Positions 13,510-22,590 of a stretch of 64,000 nucleotides of DNA are shown in pieces. The DNA comes from Desulfovibrio sp. JC022 (GTDB lineage Bacteria; Desulfobacterota; Desulfovibrionia; Desulfovibrionales; Desulfovibrionaceae): positions 1 through 64,000 of the forward strand of contig NZ_VOPZ01000014.1 of the NCBI RefSeq assembly GCF_010470665.1, written 5' to 3'. Under the pieces are notes generated by a model. The model was not told the DNA's origin. It saw only the letters and a list, made by a program, of their open reading frames with translations, and did not search any database. Positions within the stretch are counted from its first letter, which is position 1. Every line of letters begins with the position of its first letter. A program made the position numbers and the translations under genes.

Positions 13510-15792
13510 ATGCCTTACTCAAAAAGACTAAAACAATTCTTCATGACTCCCGCTATTGCGGGAGTCATTGCTTTCAGCATCCTTGTATACGTAGCCCTCA
13601 CTCTGATAGCTGTAGCGGAATCTACTACTGAATATGAAGGGTTCCTATTTTGGCTGAACTTCGCCTTCATTCTTGAAATCTTTTGTCGGGCATTTACTTA
13701 CCGGAAATTCAGCAACTACCTCAAAGCCCATACCCTTGACGCTATCGCAGTATTCCCTTGGGATTTGCTCATTCTGTACACGACAGGACACGCCGCAAGC
13801 AGCAACCTGCTGGTTCTTATAAGACTATTTCGACTACTGCGCCTTGGAAGCTTCCTCAGCCTATGGAGAGATTCTCTTAAAAGCCGAATTGCATACATCA
13901 TTAAGAAACAAATTGAGCAAAGCCTATTTCGCCAATGCCTTATCCTTCTAGGGGCAATAGTTTCCTTGACTGTTGTTTTCGGTTTTTTATTCAGGATAAT
14001 AGGATATAACAGGGAAGGTACCAGCATCTTCTACATGACCTTCATGGCCCTTCTTGATCCGGGAACTTCCATGGAAGTGGCTGGTAAAAGTCTCGTCGTT
14101 CAGGTCATTTTTAACTTTCTGACCATGCTGGGAATTATCCTCTTTAATGGCTTAACTATCGGTATCATTGTAGCAAAAGTTGAATCATACTTGAACCGTG
14201 TTCAAGATGGGTACGGTGATGTTGTGGAACAAAATCATACCCTCATCCTTGGCTGGAATTCATTGGGACAACAGCTTTTAGAAGAAATAAATGACTATGC
14301 AGAGCAGGAATCAAAAAGCAAACAAAAAGTGGTCGTTGTAACAGAAGAGATTGATAGCGTAACACAATTCATCAAGCTAGGTAACTATCGCTACCTAGAC
14401 TTAATCAAACGAAAAGGTGAATATTTCGAGAGCAGCACTCTGCAACTTGTAGATGTTGCTCAGGCATCAAAAGTCGTTATTTTGAATGAGAACCAAGACC
14501 TGTCACTTCCTTTACAGTTTAGAAAATCAGATGTTTTTAAAGGATGTTTAGCTGTTAACTCATCCTTAGATGGGCAAACGGATTGTCCCACCTGCTATTA
14601 CGAAACAACCTGCAAATCCAATAGAGATAGGCTGACCCCTCATCTTTCTGACAATTTTCTTGGTTTTGATAGCTCTAAATATTCAGCATTGCTGTTGACC
14701 GCATTACTTTTTCATAAACACTACTACGATATTATGCTTGAGCTTTTCGGGTTCGCAAATGACGAATTCCATTTCGTAAAAGTTTCAGAAAATGACGTGT
14801 CTGGGAAAACTTTTGGTCAAATAATATCTGCCAGCAAAAATATAACTCCAGTTGGAATTGTTACCCAAGTTGAAGGAATTGATATATTGCCTTCGCCGGA
14901 TTATCTGCTGGAAGATGGTGATCTGCTTATATTACTTGCGGAAAGCAAAGACTCTTTATTGGATGAAAAGCTTGATCAATCATGGGTAAACGAGGCTAAA
15001 GTTGACGTTGGGAGCTATGCTGCGAGCAACCAAAACTACATCCTCGAACAACAAAAAATAGCAATTGTCGGTGTTAACGAGACTCTTCCCAGTCTGCTGA
15101 ACGAATTAAGCCTCTGGAACACGCAAGTTGATATAATCACGGACGAAGAAGGCAAAAATATTGCTTCAGATTACTTCGCTGACGTACCCGTGAAGCACAA
15201 ACAATTTAATTTCTGCACCCAAAATATTAAAAATTACGACCTTGAAAGCTGCTTCGGAACCATTATTCTAGCAGACGATGTACACTCATTGAATGTAGGC
15301 TCCGATACATGTGATACTGACTCCCTTTTCAAATTATTCGACATTAAAGCTAGGCTTTCAGAAAAGCCGGTCATAGCCGAGGTAATCAATCCTAATGAAG
15401 AAGCTCTCTTCCAAAAAATTGATGGCATCAAATATATCGTCGGGACCAATATCCTCGCTAAGATTCTTAACATGTCACTTGTATACCCAGATGCACTGAG
15501 TTTTTTTGATGAACTGATATCTCTCAAAGGGGCCAGTCTTAACTTTGCCAAGCTCGACAACATGATCTCCCATGCTCCGTTCGAAGAACTCTCTTTCAGA
15601 GATTTCTTTCACAGCTTTTACGAGACACACGGCTACATTGTTCTGGGTGTAATAAGAGATGGAAATCAGCCATTGATCAATCCGTTGAGGACAGAACAAC
15701 TCAAAGAGCCTGAATATGCCGACTTTAGTATGGTCGACGAACAGTTAATTCTTGAACCTGATGATGAGATTGTTTTTTTGGAAAAGAAGTAA
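13510..15792 (+). CDS. CASTOR/POLLUX-like ion channel with RCK domains
   Basis: A 760-residue membrane channel. Residues ~12-235 hold about five or six membrane helices with a charged R-L-F-R-L-L-R-L-G segment resembling a voltage-sensor-like helix. The pore loop reads L-L-D-P-G-T rather than the potassium filter T-x-G-Y-G, as in bacterial relatives of plant CASTOR/POLLUX. A Rossmann RCK domain follows from ~245 (T-L-I-L-G-W-N-S-L-G-Q-Q), then a TrkA-C-like part (G-I-D-I-L-P-S-P-D), then a second Rossmann unit near 515 (K-I-A-I-V-G-V-N-E). An odd insertion D-C-P-T-C...C lies near 360. Ligand gating by nucleotides or ions is inferred from the family. Confidence 0.8.
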   Translation: MPYSKRLKQFFMTPAIAGVIAFSILVYVALTLIAVAESTTEYEGFLFWLNFAFILEIFCRAFTYRKFSNYLKAHTLDAIAVFPWDLLILYTTGHAASSNLLVLIRLFRLLRLGSFLSLWRDSLKSRIAYIIKKQIEQSLFRQCLILLGAIVSLTVVFGFLFRIIGYNREGTSIFYMTFMALLDPGTSMEVAGKSLVVQVIFNFLTMLGIILFNGLTIGIIVAKVESYLNRVQDGYGDVVEQNHTLILGWNSLGQQLLEEINDYAEQESKSKQKVVVVTEEIDSVTQFIKLGNYRYLDLIKRKGEYFESSTLQLVDVAQASKVVILNENQDLSLPLQFRKSDVFKGCLAVNSSLDGQTDCPTCYYETTCKSNRDRLTPHLSDNFLGFDSSKYSALLLTALLFHKHYYDIMLELFGFANDEFHFVKVSENDVSGKTFGQIISASKNITPVGIVTQVEGIDILPSPDYLLEDGDLLILLAESKDSLLDEKLDQSWVNEAKVDVGSYAASNQNYILEQQKIAIVGVNETLPSLLNELSLWNTQVDIITDEEGKNIASDYFADVPVKHKQFNFCTQNIKNYDLESCFGTIILADDVHSLNVGSDTCDTDSLFKLFDIKARLSEKPVIAEVINPNEEALFQKIDGIKYIVGTNILAKILNMSLVYPDALSFFDELISLKGASLNFAKLDNMISHAPFEELSFRDFFHSFYETHGYIVLGVIRDGNQPLINPLRTEQLKEPEYADFSMVDEQLILEPDDEIVFLEKK

Positions 15793-15896
15793 TTGATAAA
15801 CCTATTGAAATATCTTTAGGTTTCCATACAAAAAAAGCTCGCTTTTATATACGGACTGTAAAATTAAGTAAATACGACAAAGAACCTGAGACTCAA

Positions 15897-17930
15897 ATGA
15901 ATGACAGCAATAGAAAAACTAATTTCGAGCGGATCGCAGGCAACTTAGACAATCTTCAAAACCTATGCTGCGAAGACCCAGAGGTAAAAATCGTCCTAAA
16001 TGCCCGGACAGGCAAAGAATATACTGCACAAGAGGCTATTGGATGTAATGTTCACAGAGCTATGGAGCTCAGACATAATTTAGCAGAAATCATCGAAAAA
16101 AAACTAAGACCATTATATATTTGTCCGCTATGCGGCTATGAACTACGCTTAAATTGCATGGAAACCGGCCAAAGGTTTTACTTTCAGCACACGCACCACA
16201 AAGACAATTGCCCACAAATGAATACACAAAAATGGTCGCGCGAAGATATTTTAACAGCTAAATATTGCGGAAAACGGGAGTCCGAACCGCATAAGCAATT
16301 AAAAGCTGACTTAAGTAGTATCCTAACAAAAGATTCTTCCTTCTCCACTATTGACATTGAGAAGGTAGTTAAAGGGATTGACCCTACAACTTGGCGTAAA
16401 CCAGATATAAGAGCCAACTTCAAAAATAAGTTCAACATTGCTTTCGAAATCCAGCTTTCAACAACATTTCTTGATGTAGTAATTGGCAGGAAAGAATTTT
16501 ACAAAAAGAAAGGTGATCTTCTTGTATGGATTTTTGATATTTTTACTCTGAATTCAGCGAGAATGATGAAATTGGACACATTCCATATCAACAACTTAAA
16601 TGCACTAGTCCTAGATAAAGAAACACTGGTTATTAGTAGAATAAAAAATAAACTACATTTAAAATGCATATGGGTTGAGCCAAGCATCATTAACAATGAA
16701 CTGTGTCATACTCAAAAAACAGCAATAATTCCGTTTGATCAGTTTCAAATGAGTATTCCATCACAGACTATTTTTCATTACGATTATAAATCACATTTTG
16801 AAAAAGCCCAAAAAGAACTCAGTGAAACCCAAAAAGCTAAACAAGCCCAAAATAGAATAAACACTTTTTTCGAAAAATTTGACCCTGCTGAAGAAGACAC
16901 TCACCAAAAATTATGCATCAAGTTATTTCCTGAATTTGATCTAAAAAAGACCGAATTAAGATGGTCATTAACAAGCTTTCTGAGATCAATGAATTCAGCA
17001 AGGACTAAAGACCCAACAATATCTGGAAGTGGATGGAAATATAACAATTTTAAAGAAATTTACGATAATGTGTATAAGTCACACACACAATTTTACTTTC
17101 TCTTTTGCTGTGCCACAAAGGCATATGGCATAACAGAAGATAGCGTATCGATAATACGGAGAAAAAAAGAGACATGGGAGTCACTTAAACAATACGGAAT
17201 AAATTCAAAATTCCACCACGCCCCAATATTTACAGAACTCACAGCACAACTATTCCCTGAAGTCATGCCAATATATAATGAAATAATGGCTAACGAAAAA
17301 ATTCAAAAGAAATGTAACACATCAGACCGCGTAGTAGAATCTTGCGCGGCAACACCAGCAAATTCTGGTGACAAATCGTCATATAAAATTCAATACACAG
17401 GCAATATTTTTGAACATGAAAGAGCTGCCCAATGGTCAGTCTTCTTCGATTACCTAAAACTACCATGGACTTATTCAAGCGAACAAATCAATATCATGAA
17501 CCAAAATATTTCCCGAGACTTCAACGTCTATCGGCATCAATGCCAATTTTTAATTCTAAAAAAAGAAGAACAACGCTATCACTTTAAAATCTATGAAGAA
17601 CTAGCAAGACTGACAGGCAAGAGCATTGTAGTAATAGACGGCCCTCCTGAAGAGGACGGCTACTCAGCTTATCTCTATTTACACTGTAAGAACCCGGTAC
17701 ACCAAGAGATATATAACAATGTTATAGCGGGAGAACCTCACCATTTTGGACTAGCCAGAAGGTCAGTCCAGCCAGAACTATGTTTATGCCCAGACATGTT
17801 CGATTTCTGCGAAAACCATATCAACCTAGCCCAAAAAAGCACTGACGATGGAGAACGTCCTGCTCTTGATGGTTTGGGATCTGGTTTACAAGAAGCCTAT
17901 CAGATAGCTAGCATCGCAAAATTTGATTAG
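15897..17930 (+). CDS. CoiA-like / DUF6035 nuclease-family protein
   Basis: A 677-residue protein. Near residue 80 a zinc knuckle I-C-P-L-C-G-Y-E-L is followed by further Cys and His (F-Q-H-T-H-H, N-C-P). Residues ~125-215 resemble the CoiA-type PD-(D/E)XK nuclease fold: S-E-P-H-K-Q-L-K, then R-K-P-D-I-R-A, 12 residues on I-A-F-E-I-Q-L-S, giving the D...E-x-Q core, and a conserved F-Y-K-K-K-G-D-L-L-V-W-I strand. The C-terminal 450 residues are unassigned. DUF6035 proteins are common in mobile elements and defence islands. It starts about 100 bases after the channel gene; no strong Shine-Dalgarno is visible. Confidence 0.7.
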   Translation: MNDSNRKTNFERIAGNLDNLQNLCCEDPEVKIVLNARTGKEYTAQEAIGCNVHRAMELRHNLAEIIEKKLRPLYICPLCGYELRLNCMETGQRFYFQHTHHKDNCPQMNTQKWSREDILTAKYCGKRESEPHKQLKADLSSILTKDSSFSTIDIEKVVKGIDPTTWRKPDIRANFKNKFNIAFEIQLSTTFLDVVIGRKEFYKKKGDLLVWIFDIFTLNSARMMKLDTFHINNLNALVLDKETLVISRIKNKLHLKCIWVEPSIINNELCHTQKTAIIPFDQFQMSIPSQTIFHYDYKSHFEKAQKELSETQKAKQAQNRINTFFEKFDPAEEDTHQKLCIKLFPEFDLKKTELRWSLTSFLRSMNSARTKDPTISGSGWKYNNFKEIYDNVYKSHTQFYFLFCCATKAYGITEDSVSIIRRKKETWESLKQYGINSKFHHAPIFTELTAQLFPEVMPIYNEIMANEKIQKKCNTSDRVVESCAATPANSGDKSSYKIQYTGNIFEHERAAQWSVFFDYLKLPWTYSSEQINIMNQNISRDFNVYRHQCQFLILKKEEQRYHFKIYEELARLTGKSIVVIDGPPEEDGYSAYLYLHCKNPVHQEIYNNVIAGEPHHFGLARRSVQPELCLCPDMFDFCENHINLAQKSTDDGERPALDGLGSGLQEAYQIASIAKFD

Positions 17931-18004
17931 CACATAAGTCCATTTCTTTTATAAATAATTGTGAATGATTAAGTTAAATAGCCATTACCAACTACTCACA
18001 TTGT

Positions 18005-18964
18005 TCATCGCAAGTATCCGCCCAGCTCCAACAAACTCCCCAAAACATCATCCGCAGCAGGCAGTTCCCCATAGACAATAGCCCCCAGACCATCACGATA
18101 TGCGGGCAGCAGGGACTTCCATACGGCATCTGTATCAGAAAAAATGGGACACTCGGTAATATTCATATCCACCCACTTTGCATCACCGACCGGAGCTTCC
18201 TGATCGAATTTGCGCACGACCTCAAGAAGTTGCAGGAAATCAGTAGAGTTGAGAAACTTCTGAATCTCTTCCCGCTGCATGAGCTGGTGGATGTCGTAAA
18301 TATGCCTGATCTTGTGACGCAGGGATTCAATTGGATTGTCGCTGCAAGATGCTTTTACAATCGCCATGACCTTTTCCGTGAATGTCCGCTCAAGACACAA
18401 GACTTGAAATGAAAAAGGCTCAAGGCAAAACTCTTCGATAAGCGCATCCTCTCCCCTGCTTCTCAGGAAGTCATAAATATACGTAGAGATCGGCAACGGC
18501 TGGTATGGCGAAGGATGAGCAAAAGCATTCACTTCCAGCAGAATCTTGTTGGAGATAGGCCCAAAAGCACCTTCAAAAGTTTGCGGGTAGGAATAATAAA
18601 TTTTGCGGATCATGGAGCCTTTGCTGCTTTCCGTTGGCTCTTCGGTCAAATCCGTGCTGGCTACCTCTGTTATCTTCTTAAGCAGTTTCTTAATCTGATT
18701 GGATGCAATGCCCTGTTTTGTGATGACAGCAAGGTCTACGTCCTCTGAAAAGCGTTCGATGCAACCATATGCCTTGGACAAAGAAGTCCCACCCTTGAAG
18801 ACCGTAACATCCGCAAGGTCAGTCTGGGCAATCCGGTATAGCGCAAGAGTCAGCCAGTAGTCCTTCTCAATAAAGATACTTTGCAGCCGCAGATGTTCCG
18901 CAGTTGCTTGAATGGCATCCCGGAAAAGCTCATTTGATTCATGAAGCCTCACATTATCCCCCAC
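18005..18964 (-). CDS. abiEii: AbiEii-type nucleotidyltransferase toxin
   Basis: A 319-residue toxin of the AbiEii/AbiGii nucleotidyltransferase family, the toxic half of type IV toxin-antitoxin and abortive-infection systems. The active-site signature is present: V-F-K-G-G-T-S-L-S-K near residue 57 and, after 12 residues, F-S-E-D-V-D-L-A-V, the G-S...D-x-D core that binds NTP and metal. Further on, L-E-R-T-F-T-E-K and R-H-I-Y-D-I-H-Q match the C-terminal half. Its start overlaps the end of the antitoxin gene by 16 bases, which implies translational coupling. Family members transfer nucleotides to tRNA; the target here is unknown. Confidence 0.9.
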   Translation of the reverse strand: MGDNVRLHESNELFRDAIQATAEHLRLQSIFIEKDYWLTLALYRIAQTDLADVTVFKGGTSLSKAYGCIERFSEDVDLAVITKQGIASNQIKKLLKKITEVASTDLTEEPTESSKGSMIRKIYYSYPQTFEGAFGPISNKILLEVNAFAHPSPYQPLPISTYIYDFLRSRGEDALIEEFCLEPFSFQVLCLERTFTEKVMAIVKASCSDNPIESLRHKIRHIYDIHQLMQREEIQKFLNSTDFLQLLEVVRKFDQEAPVGDAKWVDMNITECPIFSDTDAVWKSLLPAYRDGLGAIVYGELPAADDVLGSLLELGGYLR

Positions 18965-19680
18965 GCTTTCTTATTCTTCAAAACCGTATCCGAAACCATA
19001 ACCTTGTACTTAGTGTAAGGATTCAGACTACCCTTTAAGGAGCCAATATCTGGGGTTTTAACCATCCCTTCGCAAAGGCATCCGCAAAGAGCGCGAACCA
19101 TTGGAGGATAGGATTCAGCCATCTCCACAAGCCTTTCCAGATCAGACTGCGGTAGCACCGTCATCCTTGTCTTGATCGCTTCAACCACATCATCAGGGGT
19201 GCAGTCCTGCGCCTTCTTGATGAAGCGTAAAGCCTCAAGCAATTGCAGCAGCGGAATATCTGCCTCTAAAATTTCATCTACGTAGCTACGCACGTACTGG
19301 ACCTGAATCTTACCAATACCCTGCTTTCTTCTAGGGGCAACACTGGCAATGGTCAGCACACTCGGAACCTGTGTGGCAATCTGAAGCTGTAAGTAAACGG
19401 ACTGACCGGTAAGAATTCCGGTGATCTCATCCCCTTTGCGGGTCAGGAAGGAAATAAGCTCTTCATCAGCAGGCCCAACCGATCCGAAAAGAGTTTTCTT
19501 CGGGCGATAGAAAGTCCCCTTGGCCTGACGGATAAGAACCTGCTTCTTCACCAGACGTCCCAAAGCCTTTGCCAAAGCTTGTGGCTTGGTTTCCTGCAAA
19601 TCCTTAAAGTCACCGTAGGTAATGATTCTTCCCGGCGGGACGGACTCAATGTAATTATTTATCTGTGCTGCGACCTGCAT
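18949..19680 (-). CDS. abiEi: AbiEi-like antitoxin / DUF6088 regulator
   Basis: A 243-residue partner of the toxin downstream. The first ~70 residues form a winged HTH (P-P-G-R-I-I-T-Y-G-D-F, L-A-K-A-L-G-R-L-V-K-K, then G-T-F-Y-R-P) of the DUF6088 kind, a branch of AbiEi-type antitoxins. The rest is helical with a S-V-A-P-R-R-K-Q-G segment. AbiEi proteins neutralise the toxin and repress their own operon by binding inverted repeats. An 11-base inverted repeat in the promoter supports that here. GAGGATATT precedes the ATG at 19680. Confidence 0.8.
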   Translation of the reverse strand: MQVAAQINNYIESVPPGRIITYGDFKDLQETKPQALAKALGRLVKKQVLIRQAKGTFYRPKKTLFGSVGPADEELISFLTRKGDEITGILTGQSVYLQLQIATQVPSVLTIASVAPRRKQGIGKIQVQYVRSYVDEILEADIPLLQLLEALRFIKKAQDCTPDDVVEAIKTRMTVLPQSDLERLVEMAESYPPMVRALCGCLCEGMVKTPDIGSLKGSLNPYTKYKVMVSDTVLKNKKAWGIM

Positions 19681-19725
19681 GATAATATCCTCTTCTTAAT
19701 CAAGAAATATTCTTTTATGGTCATA

Positions 19726-19754
19726 TGTCAAGTTTTTACATGCAAAAACATGAC
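19726..19754 (-). promoter_or_regulatory. Inverted repeat and -35-like element upstream of abiE pair
   Basis: On the minus strand GTCATGTTTTT and AAAAACTTGAC (plus coordinates 19744-19754 and 19727-19737) form an 11-base dyad with one mismatch and a six-base spacer. The second arm contains TTGACA, a consensus -35 hexamer; the matching -10 is weak. The gene starts at 19680. This fits an AbiEi autorepression site. Confidence 0.55.
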
Positions 19755-19815
19755 TACTTTATTCGCTCGACAACACACCGCAACGGCCCTACTCAAATAA
19801 AACTTCAATACAGGA

Positions 19816-20337
19816 TTACAATCCGTTTAGCATTTTATGCATGCTGACAGCAGCAAACACGTACTTGCCCAGATCCTTACCCTGATAAGGAGTCTTGTTG
19901 AGCAACATGGTGATGCGTCGAAGCTCCCACTCTGATTCCGGCAGCCGTCCAAGTTCGGTTTCAAGGATAAACTCAATAGCCTGCTTCATATCGTTCATGG
20001 TGCCCAGTACGCTTCTATTGTGGGTTTTACCGAATGAACACCCACCGCACTGAAGCAGAGCTTTGGCAATCCGGGCAGAATCAACATTGGCCCACTCCAG
20101 AGCCTGCCTGAATCGATCACGAAAAATCTGATCAAAGTTCACAAAATCCTTTTTGACCATCCTCGGAATGAAAACCGCAAATCTAGTTTCATCATTAACC
20201 AGCAACACAGCCTTACTTCGATAGAGACGAAAGGTATTGCCATGCCAGCCACGCAGTCCCCGATGATCCACCTCTTCGGCTGGCTCCTTGATACCCAACT
20301 CATCCAATAATTTTTTAGTACATCCGATGTATGGCAT
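19816..20337 (-). CDS. DUF6933-family protein
   Basis: A soluble 173-residue protein starting at the ATG of 20337, which has GAGG five bases upstream; a GTG two codons earlier is possible. It matches the DUF6933 type: an N-terminal T-K-K-L-L-D-E-L-G, an R-L-Y-R-S-K-A-V-L-L-V-N-D-E-T-R-F strand pair, and the hallmark T-H-N-R-S-V-L-G-T-M-N-D-M-K near residue 125. Function is unknown. It follows the MBL-fold gene by 11 bases in the same direction, so the two are probably one transcript. Confidence 0.7.
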   Translation of the reverse strand: MPYIGCTKKLLDELGIKEPAEEVDHRGLRGWHGNTFRLYRSKAVLLVNDETRFAVFIPRMVKKDFVNFDQIFRDRFRQALEWANVDSARIAKALLQCGGCSFGKTHNRSVLGTMNDMKQAIEFILETELGRLPESEWELRRITMLLNKTPYQGKDLGKYVFAAVSMHKMLNGL

Positions 20338-20348
20338 AAGCACCTCTA

Positions 20349-21602
20349 CTACAATTCCAGCACCTGACCATCTTCCAAAACATGAACATTGGAAAACGTG
20401 CTAGCATAAAGCTCTTTATACTCTGTATGCAGAGGGATTATTCTTTGTGGCTGGACAGCTTCAACGAAACGCTTCAAATCTTCAACGACGGCATGCCCAC
20501 TTGTGTGAATAAGATCGAATTTGCAATCTTCACGATCCCTTAATTCGGCAGCTTTAGCATTATAGTGCGTGCAGCGGTTATCCAAATATCCAGCCCATTG
20601 AGAATAAATTACTGTTGCGGACTTCCCCTCAAGTCTATCAAGAATGTACCCTGTATAATTTTCATTGAGCCGCATCAGGTAACGAGAGGGAGATGTAACT
20701 ATATCCTCAACTGTCAAAACCGTTCCCTGCTTATAGAGTTCATGAGTAAAACGTCCAAAGTAATCTGGATTTTTCTTAATCACACCATAGTAGAATCCAG
20801 CAGGACGATCCTTGCTTAACACTCTTATGTCATCCCAACTCATATCAGGAATCTTGGGGGACAATTTTTGAGCAACGCGCATGATCCACGCAGTATAAAT
20901 ATCTACGACAAAGATTCTTCCACTTCGCTTCGCAGCCCTATATACAGAGACAAGTCGATCAATGTTCTGCGCTGAGAAATTAACACAAACTAGCCCATCC
21001 TCAGCCTTTGCAGCATCAAGAACACCTTGCTCTACTTCATTCTCGCTGGAATACTTGGAATTATCCCGACACAGCATGGTCCCTTCAAGAAGAATCGCAT
21101 CAATATCTTTGGGTAAATGAGAGCAAAGGTATTCAAATGTCTTACCCTTACGACCATGAGCACGAAAATCACCACTGTAATATATTTTCTTTGCCCCTGC
21201 CTCTAGCAAAAAGCCAAAGGCATCGGGAGAGGAATGGTCCACCATCAACGGAAGCACTTTTATAGCACCAATCTGGACCGGCTTTCCTGCTTCGAAAAAG
21301 ATAGGCTTATGGGGCAGTAAAGAACCATCTGGCTTAAAAAAACTCACGCCTTGAACAAAATTCCAAGCCACCTTCCCAATATAGACAGGCACTTCTGGCG
21401 GTAATTGAGCCAGCAAACCATAATGATCCTGATGACTATGCGAAATCAGCACCGCATCAAAATCCCCAACATTCTCTGGAAGAGAAGCCGGGGAATCATC
21501 AAGAGGAGTGCCAGCATCTATAAGAACTCGCGTTCCTTGATGTTCGACGACAACGCAACTTCCGCCGATTTCGTTAGTCCCTCTATGGATTATAATCTTC
21601 AC
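20349..21602 (-). CDS. Beta-CASP metallo-beta-lactamase nuclease, RNase J-like
   Basis: A 417-residue MBL-fold protein. The metal motif H-S-H-Q-D-H is near residue 54, followed by V-D-H-S-S-P-D-A-F near 120 and Y-S-G-D-F-R-A-H-G near 145, in the usual order of RNase J/CPSF enzymes. Motifs of the beta-CASP part are visible: V-C-V-N-F-S-A-Q near 200, and H-T-S-G-H-A near 370 followed by I-P-L-H-T-E. It is shorter than housekeeping RNase J (~550 aa) and lacks the long C-terminal domain. Location in a mobile element beside nuclease-like genes points to a defence or element-specific RNA/DNA processing role, which is inference. Confidence 0.8.
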   Translation of the reverse strand: MKIIIHRGTNEIGGSCVVVEHQGTRVLIDAGTPLDDSPASLPENVGDFDAVLISHSHQDHYGLLAQLPPEVPVYIGKVAWNFVQGVSFFKPDGSLLPHKPIFFEAGKPVQIGAIKVLPLMVDHSSPDAFGFLLEAGAKKIYYSGDFRAHGRKGKTFEYLCSHLPKDIDAILLEGTMLCRDNSKYSSENEVEQGVLDAAKAEDGLVCVNFSAQNIDRLVSVYRAAKRSGRIFVVDIYTAWIMRVAQKLSPKIPDMSWDDIRVLSKDRPAGFYYGVIKKNPDYFGRFTHELYKQGTVLTVEDIVTSPSRYLMRLNENYTGYILDRLEGKSATVIYSQWAGYLDNRCTHYNAKAAELRDREDCKFDLIHTSGHAVVEDLKRFVEAVQPQRIIPLHTEYKELYASTFSNVHVLEDGQVLEL

Positions 21603-21622
21603 AGCTTATTCCCAATTAAAAT

Positions 21623-22474
21623 TTATAGTGTCTTCCTACCGATAAAAACAGACTCCTTACCTAAAGCCCCTATAAGCTTTTCATGATGAAGGGCATTTGA
21701 TTCCAGCCAGTCTTTCTTACTAGCGGCAGTATATCCAACAAAAATTAATTTCGGCTGAAGACACAAGCTCAATTTATCCACATCGATATTTTCAAAAAAA
21801 TCCAGTCTATCCCCCGTAAACCCTTTAAGCATTCTAAAATTCGATATTACAGTTCGGTATGAGTCTAAAATTAACCCTTCATTAGCTTTCAAGGCATGAG
21901 CATATTTTTCCATTTGCCCAATCACTTCTGGAATTCCTTCACCAGACGCTCTTACTCTTGAATCAAAAATAGTTTTTGCTTCATAGAAGACGAGTTCATG
22001 CCCTAAATCTGTCTTTTGGGCCGCGACAAGATCAACCCTTGTTTTTTCACCAGGAATTGCGACTTCTACGTCAACTACATTAATATTCTTTTTTAGAAGC
22101 TCCGTTACACCTATTGCTTCAGGACCTGCATATTTTTGCATATTACGCAGAATCCCTTGGCGATCATTTTCTGACCGCAAATCTTCATACATTTCAAGTG
22201 AATCACACGGAATTAAACCGTTAATTGATACAACACTTCCTGATTTTACGAGATACTTACTTGCAGTTGAACACTTTAACTCTTTTGAATTTAAATTTGG
22301 ATCGATTTTAACAAAACTACAACCATGACGATATGCATTTAAATAGTTGTTCCGAATAGCTAAGAAAAATCTATTATCATCAATTAATGACCTCCAAAAG
22401 CTATCACTCGCTTGATATTCGTCATTCAAAAATTTAACAACAGGATCAGTTAACCCTCGCTGAAATGAAGTCAC
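21623..22474 (-). CDS. Hypothetical protein with PD-(D/E)XK-like motif
   Basis: A 283-residue protein without a recognised family. Residues ~150-200 read T-R-V-D-L-V-A-A, then 11 residues on L-V-F-Y-E-A-K, and later V-I-G-Q-M-E-K-Y. The spaced D, E-x-K and Q match the core of PD-(D/E)XK nucleases. No HTH or membrane segment is seen. It lies 20 bases upstream of the MBL-fold gene on the same strand and is probably the first gene of the three-gene unit ending with DUF6933. A nuclease role is inferred from the motif alone. Confidence 0.55.
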   Translation of the reverse strand: MTSFQRGLTDPVVKFLNDEYQASDSFWRSLIDDNRFFLAIRNNYLNAYRHGCSFVKIDPNLNSKELKCSTASKYLVKSGSVVSINGLIPCDSLEMYEDLRSENDRQGILRNMQKYAGPEAIGVTELLKKNINVVDVEVAIPGEKTRVDLVAAQKTDLGHELVFYEAKTIFDSRVRASGEGIPEVIGQMEKYAHALKANEGLILDSYRTVISNFRMLKGFTGDRLDFFENIDVDKLSLCLQPKLIFVGYTAASKKDWLESNALHHEKLIGALGKESVFIGRKTL

Positions 22475-22590
22475 GCTATCTCCTATGAGTTAAAGACAAT
22501 ACAAATAGGCTGATCGACATATTTAAATTAAAAATCACACTTACATCAACATCAGGTAAAGAATCAAACCCTAAAGTAAGACTTCAACAA

